From assembly GCA_949316235.1 (NCBI GenBank), contig OX438757.1:7744657-7808656 (forward strand): DNA of 64,000 bases, given 5' to 3'. Source of the DNA: Oegoconia quadripuncta (lineage: Eukaryota > Arthropoda > Insecta > Lepidoptera > Autostichidae). The position numbers and the translations under genes were made by a program. This document shows positions 33,667 through 44,290 of this stretch, one piece after another. The first letter of the stretch is position 1; each line of letters begins with the position of its first letter. The notes beneath the pieces were generated by a model. It saw only the letters and a list, made by a program, of their open reading frames with translations, was not told the DNA's origin and did no database searches.

Positions 33667-34914
33667 CTAGACCTTTGTGACATTGATAGTTGATAAACGC
33701 ATGTCTTGAAATGTTGTCAACATCAGTTTGCAAATTAAACGGGCTTCTGTTCGATTTCCCACGAGACATCGAATGAGGTGAAGGTATCAACCTATGATTG
33801 GATGGAGTTTGTCCAAGACAATGCTAGAATCAAACCTCAATTTAAATTGCAGTGGTTGATGGTGACATATGAAACATTATTACCTCACAACTAAATCAAA
33901 TTTCTGAAACCACATTGTTAACGTGATAATAATAAATTAGAAAATCAAACTTTAAATATTTTAAAACCCACCCTTTTTTATCAAAAACTAATCTGACCTA
34001 GTTATTACCTAATAGTTAATATTACTATTCTTATGTTTATGAATTTGAATTTAGGCCAACAATCTCGTTAGATATTTTCATAGATGAAGAAGCGTGCAGC
34101 CATGACTGAAAGTGGAATATCCACAGTCTCAACACAAAAACAGAAGTCATTTATAATGTTTATAATTCAAATTATACCATGCAGAATTGTCAAGGTGTAA
34201 TAGTTAGTACCCTTTGGTTAAGGAGTACCAAACTATAGCCTTCGAAGTTGGTATACTTTTCATTACATTGTGTAGGCACATAATAATATCCAGGGACATA
34301 ATTATAGGCATATCCTTTTACCAAAGCCATTTTTTTGAAAGCTGATTAAACTAACTCGGCAATGACCTACTTCAAAAAACGTTTAAGAAAACAATGGCAT
34401 ATGGATTTAGCGATGACAAAGCTGTTAAGAATGAACCGTGAATCGTGACACATATTTTGGCTGTTTTGCTAGTTTGCGTGTCCTGTACTATAATCAACAT
34501 CTTATTACATAGCTGCAATGCACACACTTGGCAATAAATTAGCCTTATCTAGACAGTGTCTATATGACTTTAATTCATCACTGTCACTGCGAGAAGACTG
34601 CCTTGCATTAGCGAAAGTGAATCGATTCGATGGGATACAATTATTTTGAGATGAATCACTGTGGTGCCATTCGGGCTCCGTTATACGAAGTTTGGAAACA
34701 TGACGTTGATAAACATTGGAAAACATATTTGTTCAAAGTATTATTATAAGTTTTAACAACTTTAATTATTCTTCGAAATTGTAACGAAACATGTTATTGA
34801 CCTTTAAGTACAGCAGTTTTAGCATATTTTTCTTTTAAAAGTAAATATAAATAGGTAATACCTAACAGACGTTACCCTGCGTAAAAGGTCCTTCGAAAAA
34901 TTTAATTAGAAAAG
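33667..34914. other. Intergenic DNA, nothing recognised
   Basis: No gene, repeat or structured element is supported up to the TA at 34915-34916. Confidence 0.45.
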
Positions 34915-34916
34915 TA

Positions 34917-35160
34917 GGGGAGCGGGGGGCACGTTGTTACAATTTTTAGATAGTTGTTAATATGACAAAAGCTATCAAATAAATTATACATTTGATTACT
35001 TATATAGTTAGTATGTCTATTTAGCTATTAAAACATGACTGAAAAATTAATAAAATTTATATAATTTTTTCACAATGGACAATTTAACTAAACTAGTCGA
35101 TTGTAACATCTTACCCCCGAATTGGGGCTAGTTGTTACATCATCGGGGCACGATGTTACG
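34917..35160. repeat. Subterminal motif array, transposase 3' side
   Basis: Besides the terminal GGCACGTTGTTAC there are TAGTTGTTAA (34951), TTGTAACATCTTACCCCC (35101), GGGGCTAGTTGTTAC (35124-35138) and GGGGCACGATGTTAC (35145-35159). They share a GGGGY(A)..GTTGTTAC core in both orientations. These are likely transposase-binding sites, by analogy with other DNA transposons. Confidence 0.7.
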
Positions 35161-35532
35161 GTAGATAAATAAACACAATCATCAATGATACATAATTTTT
35201 TATTATTATTTCAAAACGTTATAAACAATAGAGATCACTTTAAACAGTCTTTTAACATTTATGAGTAATTATAATATCTATTATGTAATTATTTAAGTTT
35301 TTTTAGTAGAAAAACACTTTGGCAGTAACATTTTTAAATCTTATATAAAAACACAGACTTCGTCTGCAAATAACAACTTGTAGTAAATTATTCATACTTA
35401 ATTAGTTATTTTAATCAACTTTTGGCAAACTAAAATACTTTGGATTCTAACATTTTTATGGCACTTATATTATAGAAAGATATACAGTAATTTTTATAGA
35501 GGTAGGTAACAATATCACATACAAATATTAAA

Positions 35533-37545
35533 TCAGTCTTCATCAGAATTGCAATTAATGCAAATGAATGAGTGAACATTTCCCGTTACACATTTGACAT
35601 GGGCCCACATTTTGCATTCTAAACATTCTACCCAATCTTCTTTTTTCGAGGAGCTATAACTTTCGCTACACACTAAACAAAACCATTCATCAGTATCAGA
35701 ATCTGAATCGGAAACCAAAATTTTTTTCTTCACCTTTTCTTTTCCTTCTTCGCTCATTTTCGAGGACTTTCCTTTACCTTTTCCTTTTCCTTTGCCTTTT
35801 CCTTTATTTTTGTCACACGTTTTTTTGGTCTTTGCTAGTTTTTCTTCATACTCTTTTTTTAATGAGTCTTTTTCAGGTGTGTCGGTTAACACAGCGGATT
35901 TGCGCTTACGGCGACTATTGATGGATTGTTTTCGAGCCGCTGCCTTAGGAAAGGGTCTTATTTTTGAAGGTGAAAATTTGTCTAATTTACTTTGTATACC
36001 AGATGGACCTGGTATCGATAACTCTATTTCATTTTCTTTTTGAAAACTTGCCAAATCTGGAGTCAGTGATGTAGTTAAACATTCTGTATCTTGCAAACTA
36101 ACGGGATTTGGACAAGGTGAAACAGGAATATTTTTAGTAGTGTCAGGCATTGAATTTGTTGCTGTTTCTATGGCCTTTATGATTTCAGCGGTGCTTATGT
36201 TCAGTTGAGGTGCAGAATCTAACAATTCTGGATTTTCCAGGTCTAGTGTCAAATTGGAGATGTTCTGCGAAGTCATGAGACAATCTGTTTCTGGATTGAG
36301 ACGATCAGTGACATAAGAAGGTGCGAAGTCACTGTCTTGAAAAATGTCATGATTGAAAGGCCAGATCCCTGTTGATCTGAAACCACTCATGATATTTGCA
36401 GGATTTAGGGCTGAAGGCAGTGAATCTTTCACCACGGCAGGAAGATCATGAATCGTCATTGTTTTTCCTGGATGATTATACATCCAGGCTGTCTGTGCTC
36501 GATTAAGGTGGTTTTTAAATGGACCATAAACTCCTACATCTAATGGTTGTAAATTGTGAGAGCAGTGCGGTGGAAATGACAGCATGATTATGTTGTTTAT
36601 TTTCGCTTTCTCAACGACATGAAAATTTACATGTGAGCTGTGGTTATCCAGAAGGAGCAGAACGGGCTGTTCGGCAGAAGGCTTGACATGTTGAATGAAA
36701 TGATCCATAAATTTTAAAAATTCTACTTCTGTCATCCATCCAGAGGAATTGCCCGCTCCAATCGCATCTACTGGTCCAGCACGAATAAAAAGATCCGTGT
36801 ATCTCATTCTGGGAAACACGAACATCGGCGGAACTGAATTTCCAGCAGCATTTATGGCACATGCAAGAGTTATAAGTGTCCCTCTTTCGGCAGATGTGAT
36901 CGCACCGACCTGTTTTTGACCACGGGCAGCAACTATTTTTTTAGGCTTCTGTACCGTCGTGACACCTGTCTCGTCAACGTTCCATATTCGTGAAGCAGTG
37001 AATTCATATTTTTGAAGTACGCCTTGCAGTTTGTCAAAAAAATCTTTAACGTTGGTTTTGTTGAACGATGTTGCTCTACTCAAAGATGTAGCTTCTGGTG
37101 TTCGTAGAGATAGTTGAGGATTTCTATCCATAAAACTTTTAAACCAGTCCGGCCCAGCCATATTATTTTTATGCCAGCTGGGGGGAATATTTTTTAAATC
37201 GAGTTTTATAGCACATTGATAAGCTAGTTTGCGTACTTCTGTTGGTAGTAAACCAAAATATATTTCTGAACTTTTGAGTAGATAAGAAGCTAATTTATGT
37301 TCTGTTTCTTGTGAGAATACCAATCTAGGTTTAACGTAACCCAATGAACAACTTTCGTTGTTTTTGGTTTTTCTGACATACCTGGATAAGGACATCGGAC
37401 ACAAATTAAACATTTCGCTTGCTTTACGAATGCTCGTTTTATTCTGCAGTACTTCTTCTGCAGCAGATTCATAAGCTTCTTTACTAGTTGTACCTCTTTC
37501 TGTTTTTCTTTTATAGTTTCTCATTCTGGAAAAAACAAAGAACAT
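35533..37545 (-). CDS. Pogo-like DDE transposase with C-terminal PHD finger
   Basis: The 670-residue protein cuts and rejoins the element at its inverted ends. Residues about 10-60 form a psq-type helix-turn-helix (KTSIRKASEMFNLCPMSLSR). Residues about 75-150 are a CENP-B/Tc5-type DNA-binding segment ending GPDWFKSFMDRNPQLSLRTP. The catalytic core has Asp191 (NVDETG), Asp300 (LLDNHSSH) and Asp336 (QPLDVG), a DD35D spacing. A basic Lys-Gly tract (580-592) and an acidic stretch (SDSDSDTDE) precede a PHD finger at 623-665 with Cys4-His-Cys3: C623/C626, C641/C644, H649/C652, C662/C665. PHD fingers usually read histone H3 tails, so chromatin targeting is an inference. The second Met (37522-37524, MRNYKRKTERG) is the more likely start. 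No disrupted residue is seen. Confidence 0.93.
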   Translation of the reverse strand: MFFVFSRMRNYKRKTERGTTSKEAYESAAEEVLQNKTSIRKASEMFNLCPMSLSRYVRKTKNNESCSLGYVKPRLVFSQETEHKLASYLLKSSEIYFGLLPTEVRKLAYQCAIKLDLKNIPPSWHKNNMAGPDWFKSFMDRNPQLSLRTPEATSLSRATSFNKTNVKDFFDKLQGVLQKYEFTASRIWNVDETGVTTVQKPKKIVAARGQKQVGAITSAERGTLITLACAINAAGNSVPPMFVFPRMRYTDLFIRAGPVDAIGAGNSSGWMTEVEFLKFMDHFIQHVKPSAEQPVLLLLDNHSSHVNFHVVEKAKINNIIMLSFPPHCSHNLQPLDVGVYGPFKNHLNRAQTAWMYNHPGKTMTIHDLPAVVKDSLPSALNPANIMSGFRSTGIWPFNHDIFQDSDFAPSYVTDRLNPETDCLMTSQNISNLTLDLENPELLDSAPQLNISTAEIIKAIETATNSMPDTTKNIPVSPCPNPVSLQDTECLTTSLTPDLASFQKENEIELSIPGPSGIQSKLDKFSPSKIRPFPKAAARKQSINSRRKRKSAVLTDTPEKDSLKKEYEEKLAKTKKTCDKNKGKGKGKGKGKGKSSKMSEEGKEKVKKKILVSDSDSDTDEWFCLVCSESYSSSKKEDWVECLECKMWAHVKCVTGNVHSFICINCNSDED

Positions 37546-37602
37546 GTAGAATTTTTAAAACATGAAGATGAACGGTACAATACCAGATATGGTAATATTT
37601 TT

Positions 37603-38022
37603 GGGGTAAGTTGTTACATGTAACAACTTACACCAAACAATTGTAACTACTTGCCCCATGGCACGTTTTTCAATATAACTTGAAGTCATCATTAATGGAT
37701 ATCGATAGTAGAATAAAACAATATTGCAAATTAAAGGTAGATATATTATGAACGTTCAAGGTTAAAAATTTTGAGAAAATAAAAAATATAGACAGCAGGA
37801 ATCAAAAATTTCGTAAAGGATTTTTTTACTTACTTGGTTGAAATCGAAACACATGCACACAACCTAACAGCTTGGCGCTTGGCGGGTCACTAATCCTTTT
37901 TTTCTAATGTACGATGTTATAAGAAAACGAATGAGTCCAATTATGTCCATCAAAGAGTTTAAAATCCCGGTAAAAAACGCGTGTAACTTCTTACCCCTGT
38001 AACAACGTGCCCCCCGCTCCCC
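37603..38022. repeat. Subterminal motif array, transposase 5' side
   Basis: The motif appears as GGGGTAAGTTGTTAC (37603-37617), reversed as GTAACAACTTACACC just after, TTGTAACTACTTGCCCC (37640-37656), GTGTAACTTCTTACCCC near 37981 and the terminal GTAACAACGTGCCCCCC. Both ends of the element thus carry several copies, spaced unequally. Confidence 0.7.
37606..37631. promoter_or_regulatory. 26 bp perfect palindrome upstream of the transposase
   Basis: GTAAGTTGTTACA is followed by its exact reverse complement. Each half holds the element's terminal motif GTTGTTAC. It ends 60 bases before the upstream Met codon and 81 bases before the more likely start (37524). The site could let transposase bind as a symmetric dimer at its own promoter; this is inferred. 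The pogo relic has a palindrome of the same length and placement at 20813-20838. Confidence 0.6.
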
Positions 38023-38024
38023 TA

Positions 38025-38439
38025 TCGTCGAAACACGTTACAAAACTCGAAACATTTACCTAAAGGTACCAAAGGGAGATAATAACAAGAACAACCAGAG
38101 ATTAGGGATCCGCCAACAATGAGAACAATAGGATACGAAACACTGATATTTGAAGTTAGGTAATTGAGTGTTCAGCCGGATGGATCAGTGAAGTTTCGCC
38201 CGCGAAGTGTTCCAATCAATGGATCACAGCACGGTCGAATCCTTGGTGTAGCACGGAGTAACTTTTGTAGAGAGTAAGTAGTCTCTTAGTTCTTTAGTTG
38301 GTTGGTCCTGAACTATTTCGTAAAACTTTGATGACCGGACCGGAACCTTTCACGATAATAAAGGTCCAAAATTTTTACGTGAAATCCAATTTTACCTTGG
38401 TTATAAGCGTTGAAGGTAATTTTGTTATACTAAGTTTCC
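38025..38439. other. Flank of the pogo-like element
   Basis: Nothing is recognised in this stretch. Confidence 0.45.
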
Positions 38440-38590
38440 TCATCATCATATCAGCCACATGCCATGCAGTCACCAAATGCTGGCTGCTTCTAACCGGTCG
38501 CTCTGGAAATAGCGACCGGTTGGAAGCAGCCAGCATTTGGTGACTGCTCGCGACCTTTATTAGGACGACCTATGGCTGATATGATAGGTA
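38440..38590. repeat. Long near-perfect hairpin built from repeat family F
   Basis: The arms 38467-38502 and 38511-38546 pair at 35 of 36 positions around an 8-base loop. Outside, ATCATATCAGCC faces GGCTGATATGAT. The arm sequence (GCTTC.AACCGGTCGCT) and the GGCTGATATGAT tail are those of the dispersed repeat at 49485-49567. The hairpin therefore looks like an inverted duplication of that repeat's end. The 81-codon frame across it is not a gene. Confidence 0.8.
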
Positions 38591-39119
38591 CCAAGGTTGC
38601 TTAAGCGTAATTGGAAATTCTTAACATAAGGACGTGACATCAGCCGTCAAAAAAACGTTAATGTACGACGACTAAACCTAAATTTTCAACTACTCTATCA
38701 CCTATTGTTACATTGTCTTTGAAGTTAGTTAATTTATTATTGATTATTTGACCTTGGTAACCTTTTCACGAGGATTATTTTAAGTTGTCGTGGCTAGTTC
38801 CATGATTATGGCGACTGATTGTAAGTTTACCTTTAAGCATTACCTATGCTTCTTTGGTCTAGGAAATTATTAACCAATCAGAAAGCATTATTGGCGGATT
38901 TGTGATAAGCTACCTATACGTATTTATACTACAACAGAGAGGTTATCTTCTTGAGCACACATTACTCCCATGTAGCTATTACCTAAGTGAACGGCGGCAG
39001 TGTGCAGATAAAGTTTAAAAAAAAACGGACAGCCACACCGTGCACTATTTACACGAACCATTTTAAGCTACTTTTGTAACCCCTCCAGCTCAGTTGCTAT
39101 TTTACTCAGGTAATGCGAT

Positions 39120-39225
39120 GCTGTTACGCACCTGCAAGCGCAACGTGGAACGTAGCAGGCAGTATGTCGCTCTGGAAATTTATGCAGCAGTGGACGTTTT
39201 ATGGTGATATGACGACAACGAATGA
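39120..39225 (+). repeat. Repeat family F, diverged copy
   Basis: CGCTCTGGAAATTTATGCAGCAGTGGACGTTTTATGGTGATATGA aligns in order with 49498-49560 (CGCTATGGAAATCTATG, AGCAGTGGACATC, TGTGGCTGATATGATG). It is probably the 3' end of a retroelement. Confidence 0.5.
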
Positions 39226-39708
39226 GATGCTCCTAATGACCTACATATTATTCTAAATTTTCAAATTAAAACTTCAATAGATCCTGACCCACCAAAAAAG
39301 CTAAGGGCGCTCACTAATTTACTCAGTCCCTACGTATCATAAAAACCTTTAGACCTAGGCATCTTAAATTTAGTATGTTGTAAGTAGGTTATTTGCACAT
39401 AAAGGGCCAAGAACAGCTTTAATGTTATTTACAAAAAAAAAAATAACACGTTATGATATGAACATACATACAAGGACAATACTCGAAATATACAAAAGAC
39501 CAGCTTATCCCTGTAACCATAGACATATGTCTGTAACAGATTTATACGAGTATGAGCTAACTATTTTTGGTTTCCTTGAATTTGTTTGAAGTGACCTATA
39601 TTGCACGAAAAATTTTATACACACACATTGTCAAGAAATACGGAAGAAATTCTTGGTCTAGATTTCAACTCATTTGTAGGTCTAAATGCAACTGAATGAG
39701 GAGTGGGC
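39226..39708. other. Intergenic DNA, nothing recognised
   Basis: No supported feature is present. Confidence 0.45.
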
Positions 39709-39880
39709 CTGTTTTACCCGACTACCTCATAAAGGAGGGTAAGGTCATTCGGGTGTATTTATGTATTTTTCTTAACACGCTTGACCGAATTTGAAGGTGC
39801 TGTGTCGTATTGATCCTCAGAGTGTCATAGGTTACATTTTATATAAAAGAGTATGTTAGGATTTTAAATAGTTATTTACA
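39709..39880 (+). repeat. Dispersed repeat family C
   Basis: ACCCGACTACCTCATAAAGG and GTCATTCGGGTGTATTTATG correspond to CCGACTACCCCAGAAATGAG and TTGTCGGGTGCATATATG at 53288. A diverged CGCTTGACCGAATTTGAAGG block follows. It is non-coding. Confidence 0.5.
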
Positions 39881-40660
39881 CTAACATTTTTGATGATGAT
39901 GATCTTTTTATTCTTAGCAAATCGATAGCAAAAACATCAAATTCTGTGGCAACATGATGATGATGTATTGTATCTATAATACCACTCGAAACTTACTTTC
40001 ACGCAAAGTTGGACACGACAGATGTAACAATCCACTGATACTTAATCTTGATGACCATTAAAAGAACGAATACCTTGACAAATTTTCTTGATTGGTCCTT
40101 TACTGGGTGTATACTATAACATCCTTGATTTCTAAACTAACAATGTCTATTAAACTTATTATTATTATTATGACTATTTATGACACAACAAAAAAATATA
40201 CGAATTTGTCCATACCACCTAATACAGGCAAATTGCGTAGATTTCGAACGAAAAATTTGGCATAACGATTTTGCAGCAATGATTGTATGTATGTTTGCTG
40301 CAAACTGAGAGCTATACGAGAAGTATAGTTTTATTGGTTAGCCAGTAAATATGCGCCGGCTGCTCGGTTCCGAAATGAAACCCGAAACACGTCCATATGT
40401 TTGGGTTCAGTAAAATAGCGGCATTGTGCAAGTTTGAATGTGCTATTATTCTGACGAGCTATATCATACCAACCTACAACTTATAGATCTACTACTTATA
40501 GGTATAATGTAACTACACTAACGAGCAATAAATCCTGGTCACGGCTCCTTCTTTTTATTTAAAATTATGCATTGAGTTTTTATGCAGTTTTAATAAGTAA
40601 TCCTCAAAAATTATAAAACAATGGAATGTGCGCTGCGTGGTTTCGGAACGTAAGGAGAAT
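39881..40660. other. Intergenic DNA, nothing recognised
   Basis: Short (GAT)n and (ATT)n runs occur at 39893-39902 and 40158-40172. No gene is seen. Confidence 0.45.
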
Positions 40661-40668
40661 AGAGTTTT

Positions 40669-40870
40669 CCTGTCTCTTAACGTGGGTATCATAAAATGCG
40701 ATTATGGGACTACTCGGTCTACTAAAAAACAAGTATAGATTTTTACGTTTTAACGGCGATTTCTATAAATGTCGATATATGAACCGTAGATGCTGTTTCA
40801 CGCATTACACTTTTAATGTTTGGGATACGAACTCTAATATGTGGGATATCTCTGACCACTTAATTTCGGA
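40669..40870 (+). repeat. Dispersed repeat family B, body type 1
   Basis: The copy starts CTGTCTCTTAACGTGGGTAT, then has ACGTTTTAACG, CATTACACTTTTAATGTTTG and ATGTGGGATATCTCTGA. The same series occurs at 45872-46062 and, reversed, at 55750-55960. The frame across it has no known domain. Confidence 0.6.
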
Positions 40871-41761
40871 TAAAGGTCGTGACGTTATGTATGTATGTTT
40901 TTGAATTTTTAAATAAAGAAGTACGTACTTGAGGGCTTTTTAGGTTAATGAACTCATTCTGTATCACTGATATAATTATGCACGATTATAATTGGGTAAA
41001 AATTATGTGGACGTTGTCGCAGTAGCTCACTTTTTTTTTAAGTTGTTCGGAACACTTTTAAAGGAATTTAAAAAAATAGGAAGTTATATAAAAAAACTTC
41101 AAAGCGTGTGTGGGATTCGCATAAATTTATGTTCCGTAGCATGAACTAACGACATACTTGCGACTTAACCTTAAACTTTGGATAACTGCTTATTTTATCG
41201 ACTGCAAAAATCATTGTAAAATATTATGAAATACATTTTTGCAAACGGTGAACTCAAATGCGGTCAACTGAAAAGAGCGGATATATCAAAAACTTTTTAA
41301 CCTATCTTGTTCAAAACAGCTTTAGTCTAAGTGTCCTATAGATGCTGCTAGCTTTATTTTTTTTATGTTATTTGATGGCACAGTTGCAAAGTTGAACTAA
41401 GTGGTTACCGAATTTCGAAGTTCACAATATTATCTCACCAAATATTAACTTAAATAATTGAACCGCCGAAAATTGGCAAAACCACCGACTTCAGTAAGGT
41501 TCCACTATCTACGGAGTGCATCATCAGATCTTAACCAATTTATGTGGGACCATTTTGGTGATAAACCCTATCAAAGAAAAAAATCATAAGGCGGTTAAAA
41601 ATACATACAGACAAACATAGAATCTCGTCCTTTTTAGGAGTCTGAGAGAAGAAAAGTCACTTATGCTTGGGAATCTGAGTGAAATACCACACGGCGATGT
41701 GCGCAATTTATTAATACTTAAATAACTGTACCTACATACTCGTACAAGGTATAAACATGTA
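40871..41761. other. Intergenic DNA, nothing recognised
   Basis: No supported feature is present up to the TA at 41762-41763. Confidence 0.4.
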
Positions 41762-41763
41762 TA

Positions 41764-43359
41764 CAGGGTGTCCCGAAACTCAACGATAACCTGGTACCGG
41801 GCGAGGGGCCAAGGTATATCAGTTATGAAAAAAATTAGAAAAAAAATCCATGTCACTTAGTGAAGCGATAATAGAAATTTTTCGAAAAAGTTTTTAATTT
41901 CACACCCTCAGTCGCATTTTCAAGTACTGTGATCACAATTTTCACAATTTTACAGTAATTTTTTTGAGAATGTAATCTCAAATAACAGTGCTATTAATCG
42001 CAACCACAAATCAAAGTTAATACATTGTTAACTAAGTAAAATAAATTAAGTTTTGACGAGTTCTGGTTCAAAAAATTATTATCAGTTAACTTTGACACTC
42101 CATAATGGAAAAAAAAAGTACCACACTACCCTTGCCAAGTATTTTCAAAAGATGGCCCATTTAGTCTAGATTTCAAAATGGTATTACACTTGCTAGTTTT
42201 CTTGCCAATAAAAGTACTATTTCGTTTTTTTAGCGAAGGGATCCCACATTTCAATAAAAATACCTGATACTTTTTGTTTAAAAAGGTCGGCGTCTCCATT
42301 GTAATGAACAAAAGTCATAAAATGAGATAGTAGTTATGCTGTCCGTCAGAGCGAGACAGTTTGTCATTCGACTTTTAGGGTGAGTGAGACAAATAGTGAC
42401 GCCGATGTTGAATGTCGATGTCCAAAATAATTTGCTGAGATTGTTAGATGTACCACTCAACATCTACAGAGTAATATGGTATCAACAAGATGGTTGCCCA
42501 GCTCATTAAGCCCGGCCTGTACGAGAATATTTAAACGAAGAATATCCCGACAGATGGATCGGACGCCTTGGGTCAATTTTATGGCCACCTCGTTCTCCAG
42601 ACCTGAATCCAGTAGATTTTTTTTACTGGGGATACATAAAAGAAAAAGTCTACTCAAAACCAATACAAAATCTATCAGAACGGCGCCAAAAAATTGATGC
42701 AGCATCAGAAGAAATAAAATCAAGAAGATATGCACGACTGGTCAAGAGGTCATTTCTGAGGCGTTGCAGAGCTTGTATTCTTGCCGGAGGAAAACAATTT
42801 GAGCATCTACTTTAGATTTAGAAGGATATTAAAATGTTTACGATAATTGATTGTTTTATTTTGATTAAGTTTTCCATGAGGTCCCTTTGCAAAAAGTATG
42901 AAATTACACTTTTCTTGACAAGAAAAGCGGCAAGTGTTGTACCATTTTGAAATCTAGACTAAATGGGCCATCTTTTGAAAATACTTGGCAAGGGTAGTGT
43001 GGTACTTTTTTTTTCCATTATGGAGTGTCAAAGTTAACTGATAATAATTTTTTGAACCAGAACTCGTCAAAACTTAATTTATTTTACTTAGTTAACAATG
43101 TATTAACTTTGATTTGTGGTTACGATTAATAGCACTGCTATTAGAGATTACATTCTTAAAAAAATTACTGTAAAATTGTGAAAATTGTGATCACAGTACT
43201 TAAAAATGCGACTAAGGGTGTCAAATTTTAAACTTTTTCGAAAAATTTCTATTATCGCTTTACTAAGTAACATGGATTTTTTTTCTCATTTTATTCATAA
43301 CTGATATACCTTGGCCTCTCGCCCGGTACCAGGTTATCGTTGAGTTTCGGGACACCCTG
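41764..43359. mobile_element. Mariner-like relic with about 450 bp inverted arms
   Basis: The ends CAGGGTGTCCCGAAACTC are reverse complements with TA outside each (41762-41763, 43360-43361). Pairing continues for about 450 bp: left arm to about 42210, right arm from about 42905, with scattered mismatches. This is far longer than the 20-40 bp usual for mariner ends. The centre, about 690 bp, holds the catalytic C-terminal half of a transposase. Arms plus centre leave no room for a full gene of about 1 kb, so the copy is internally deleted. Confidence 0.88.
42432..42815 (+). pseudogene. Mariner-like transposase, C-terminal half, one stop
   Basis: The frame reads LLRLLDVPLNIYRVIWYQQD, then GCPAH, an in-frame TAA (42507-42509), then REYLNEEYPDRWIGRLG, WPPRSPDLNPVDFFYWGY and IKEKVY, ending QFEHLL at the TAG of 42813-42815. 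The Asp of QQDG and the last Asp of SPDLNPVD are separated by 41 positions. This is the spacing of the DD41D branch of Tc1/mariner transposases. The first catalytic Asp and the DNA-binding region are missing. Apart from the single stop the preserved part is well conserved, so decay is moderate. It cannot transpose itself. Confidence 0.85.
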
Positions 43360-43565
43360 TATATCAAAGGCAGATGTGCCAAATTTAAAAATCTCAATAG
43401 TTTCTAAGCTCTGACGTACGTACGGGACATGACGAATGTATAACGGGTACGTTTTTCTATTAGGCTACGGAACCCTAAAAAGCTAATGTCCCGTATTCAT
43501 TGCTCGTGCATGAGTGTATTATTAATTGCGTAAATATCTATATTTCAATAGATGACGATGATACA

Positions 43566-43788
43566 TCTAACTAGTATTATTAATGCGAAAGTTTGGATGT
43601 TTGTTTGTTGCTCAATCACGGCGAAACGGATGAACGGATTTGGATGAAATTTGGTATATAGGTAGAATAAACCCTGGATTGAAAAATAGGATATTTTTTA
43701 TCCCGATAAAGTGAGTAGTTCCCGCAGAAGAAACAAATTTCCGCGATAAAGTTATTCCAAGAAGGCGGAGCCGCGGTCGGAAAGCTAG
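43566..43788 (+). mobile_element. Non-autonomous Helitron-like element
   Basis: The element begins TCTAACTAGTATTATTAATG and ends GCCGCGGTCGGAAAGCTAG. It has A immediately before the TC and T immediately after the CTAG, as for Helitron insertion between A and T. A GC-rich potential stem lies just inside the 3' end. The body (AATCACGGCGAAACGGATGA, TTATCCCGATAAAGTGAG) recurs at 60208-60434 (minus), 60951-61190 and 56553-56658. No Rep/helicase is present. The class is inferred from termini. Confidence 0.6.
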
Positions 43789-44290
43789 TAAGATGATAAA
43801 TGATTAGGTAAGTAGATTTTAATAGTCCCAGTATTATACTTTTATTCTGTCGGTTGCAGAACAGGTCTTACAAATTTTTTGTAAGAAAATTAACGTTACA
43901 CAAAAACAGGAAAATGTAAACTTTTCGAGTCGTGGAAAGTAAGTGCACAGACGAAAGTTGGCGAAGTGGAATAACTCTTAAAAAATTTCATTCCCATCCG
44001 CTCGCCCGTTTTAGCAAATTAAATTCTTCCCTTCCGTTGTTCACGTACATACGGCAGCGGGTGTGTATGGGAAACGGTCACGTGACTTTAAAGTGAAATG
44101 TGTAATTGTCCGTTTAAGGGCGTGGAGGAGAACCGAGACACGTACCGAGCCATTCACAGCCGGTTATTGTATGCAAATGATGGCGGGACATTTTTTGACC
44201 TGACACTCGGGCTACATTCAAGAAGAGTAAAGGCTATACCGTAGACAACGTTGATAGATTTATCGAATTGGTATATAGCAATATGTCGTA
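43789..44290. other. Intergenic DNA, nothing recognised
   Basis: No supported feature is present. Confidence 0.4.

Larger units (their letters stand above)
34917..38022 (-). mobile_element. Apparently intact pogo-like DNA transposon
   Basis: The element is 3106 bp. Its first 24 bases (GGGGAGCGGGGGGCACGTTG plus TTAC) and last 24 bases are exact reverse complements. TA stands directly outside each end (34915-34916, 38023-38024). It encodes one uninterrupted 670-residue DDE transposase on the minus strand. The terminal motif (GG)GCACGTTGTTAC recurs in both subterminal regions. Perfect ends plus an open frame suggest recent insertion, and the element may still be active. Assignment to the pogo group rests on the psq/CENP-B-type N-terminus, the DD35D core and the TA target. 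Confidence 0.92.

Noticed and set aside
35792..36043. 83-codon plus-strand frame
   Set aside because: Antisense to the pogo-like transposase.
38298..38543. 81-codon plus-strand frame
   Set aside because: Its C-terminal third is the repeat-derived hairpin; no protein signature.
42457..42735. 92-codon minus-strand frame
   Set aside because: Antisense to the mariner-like transposase remnant at 42432-42815.
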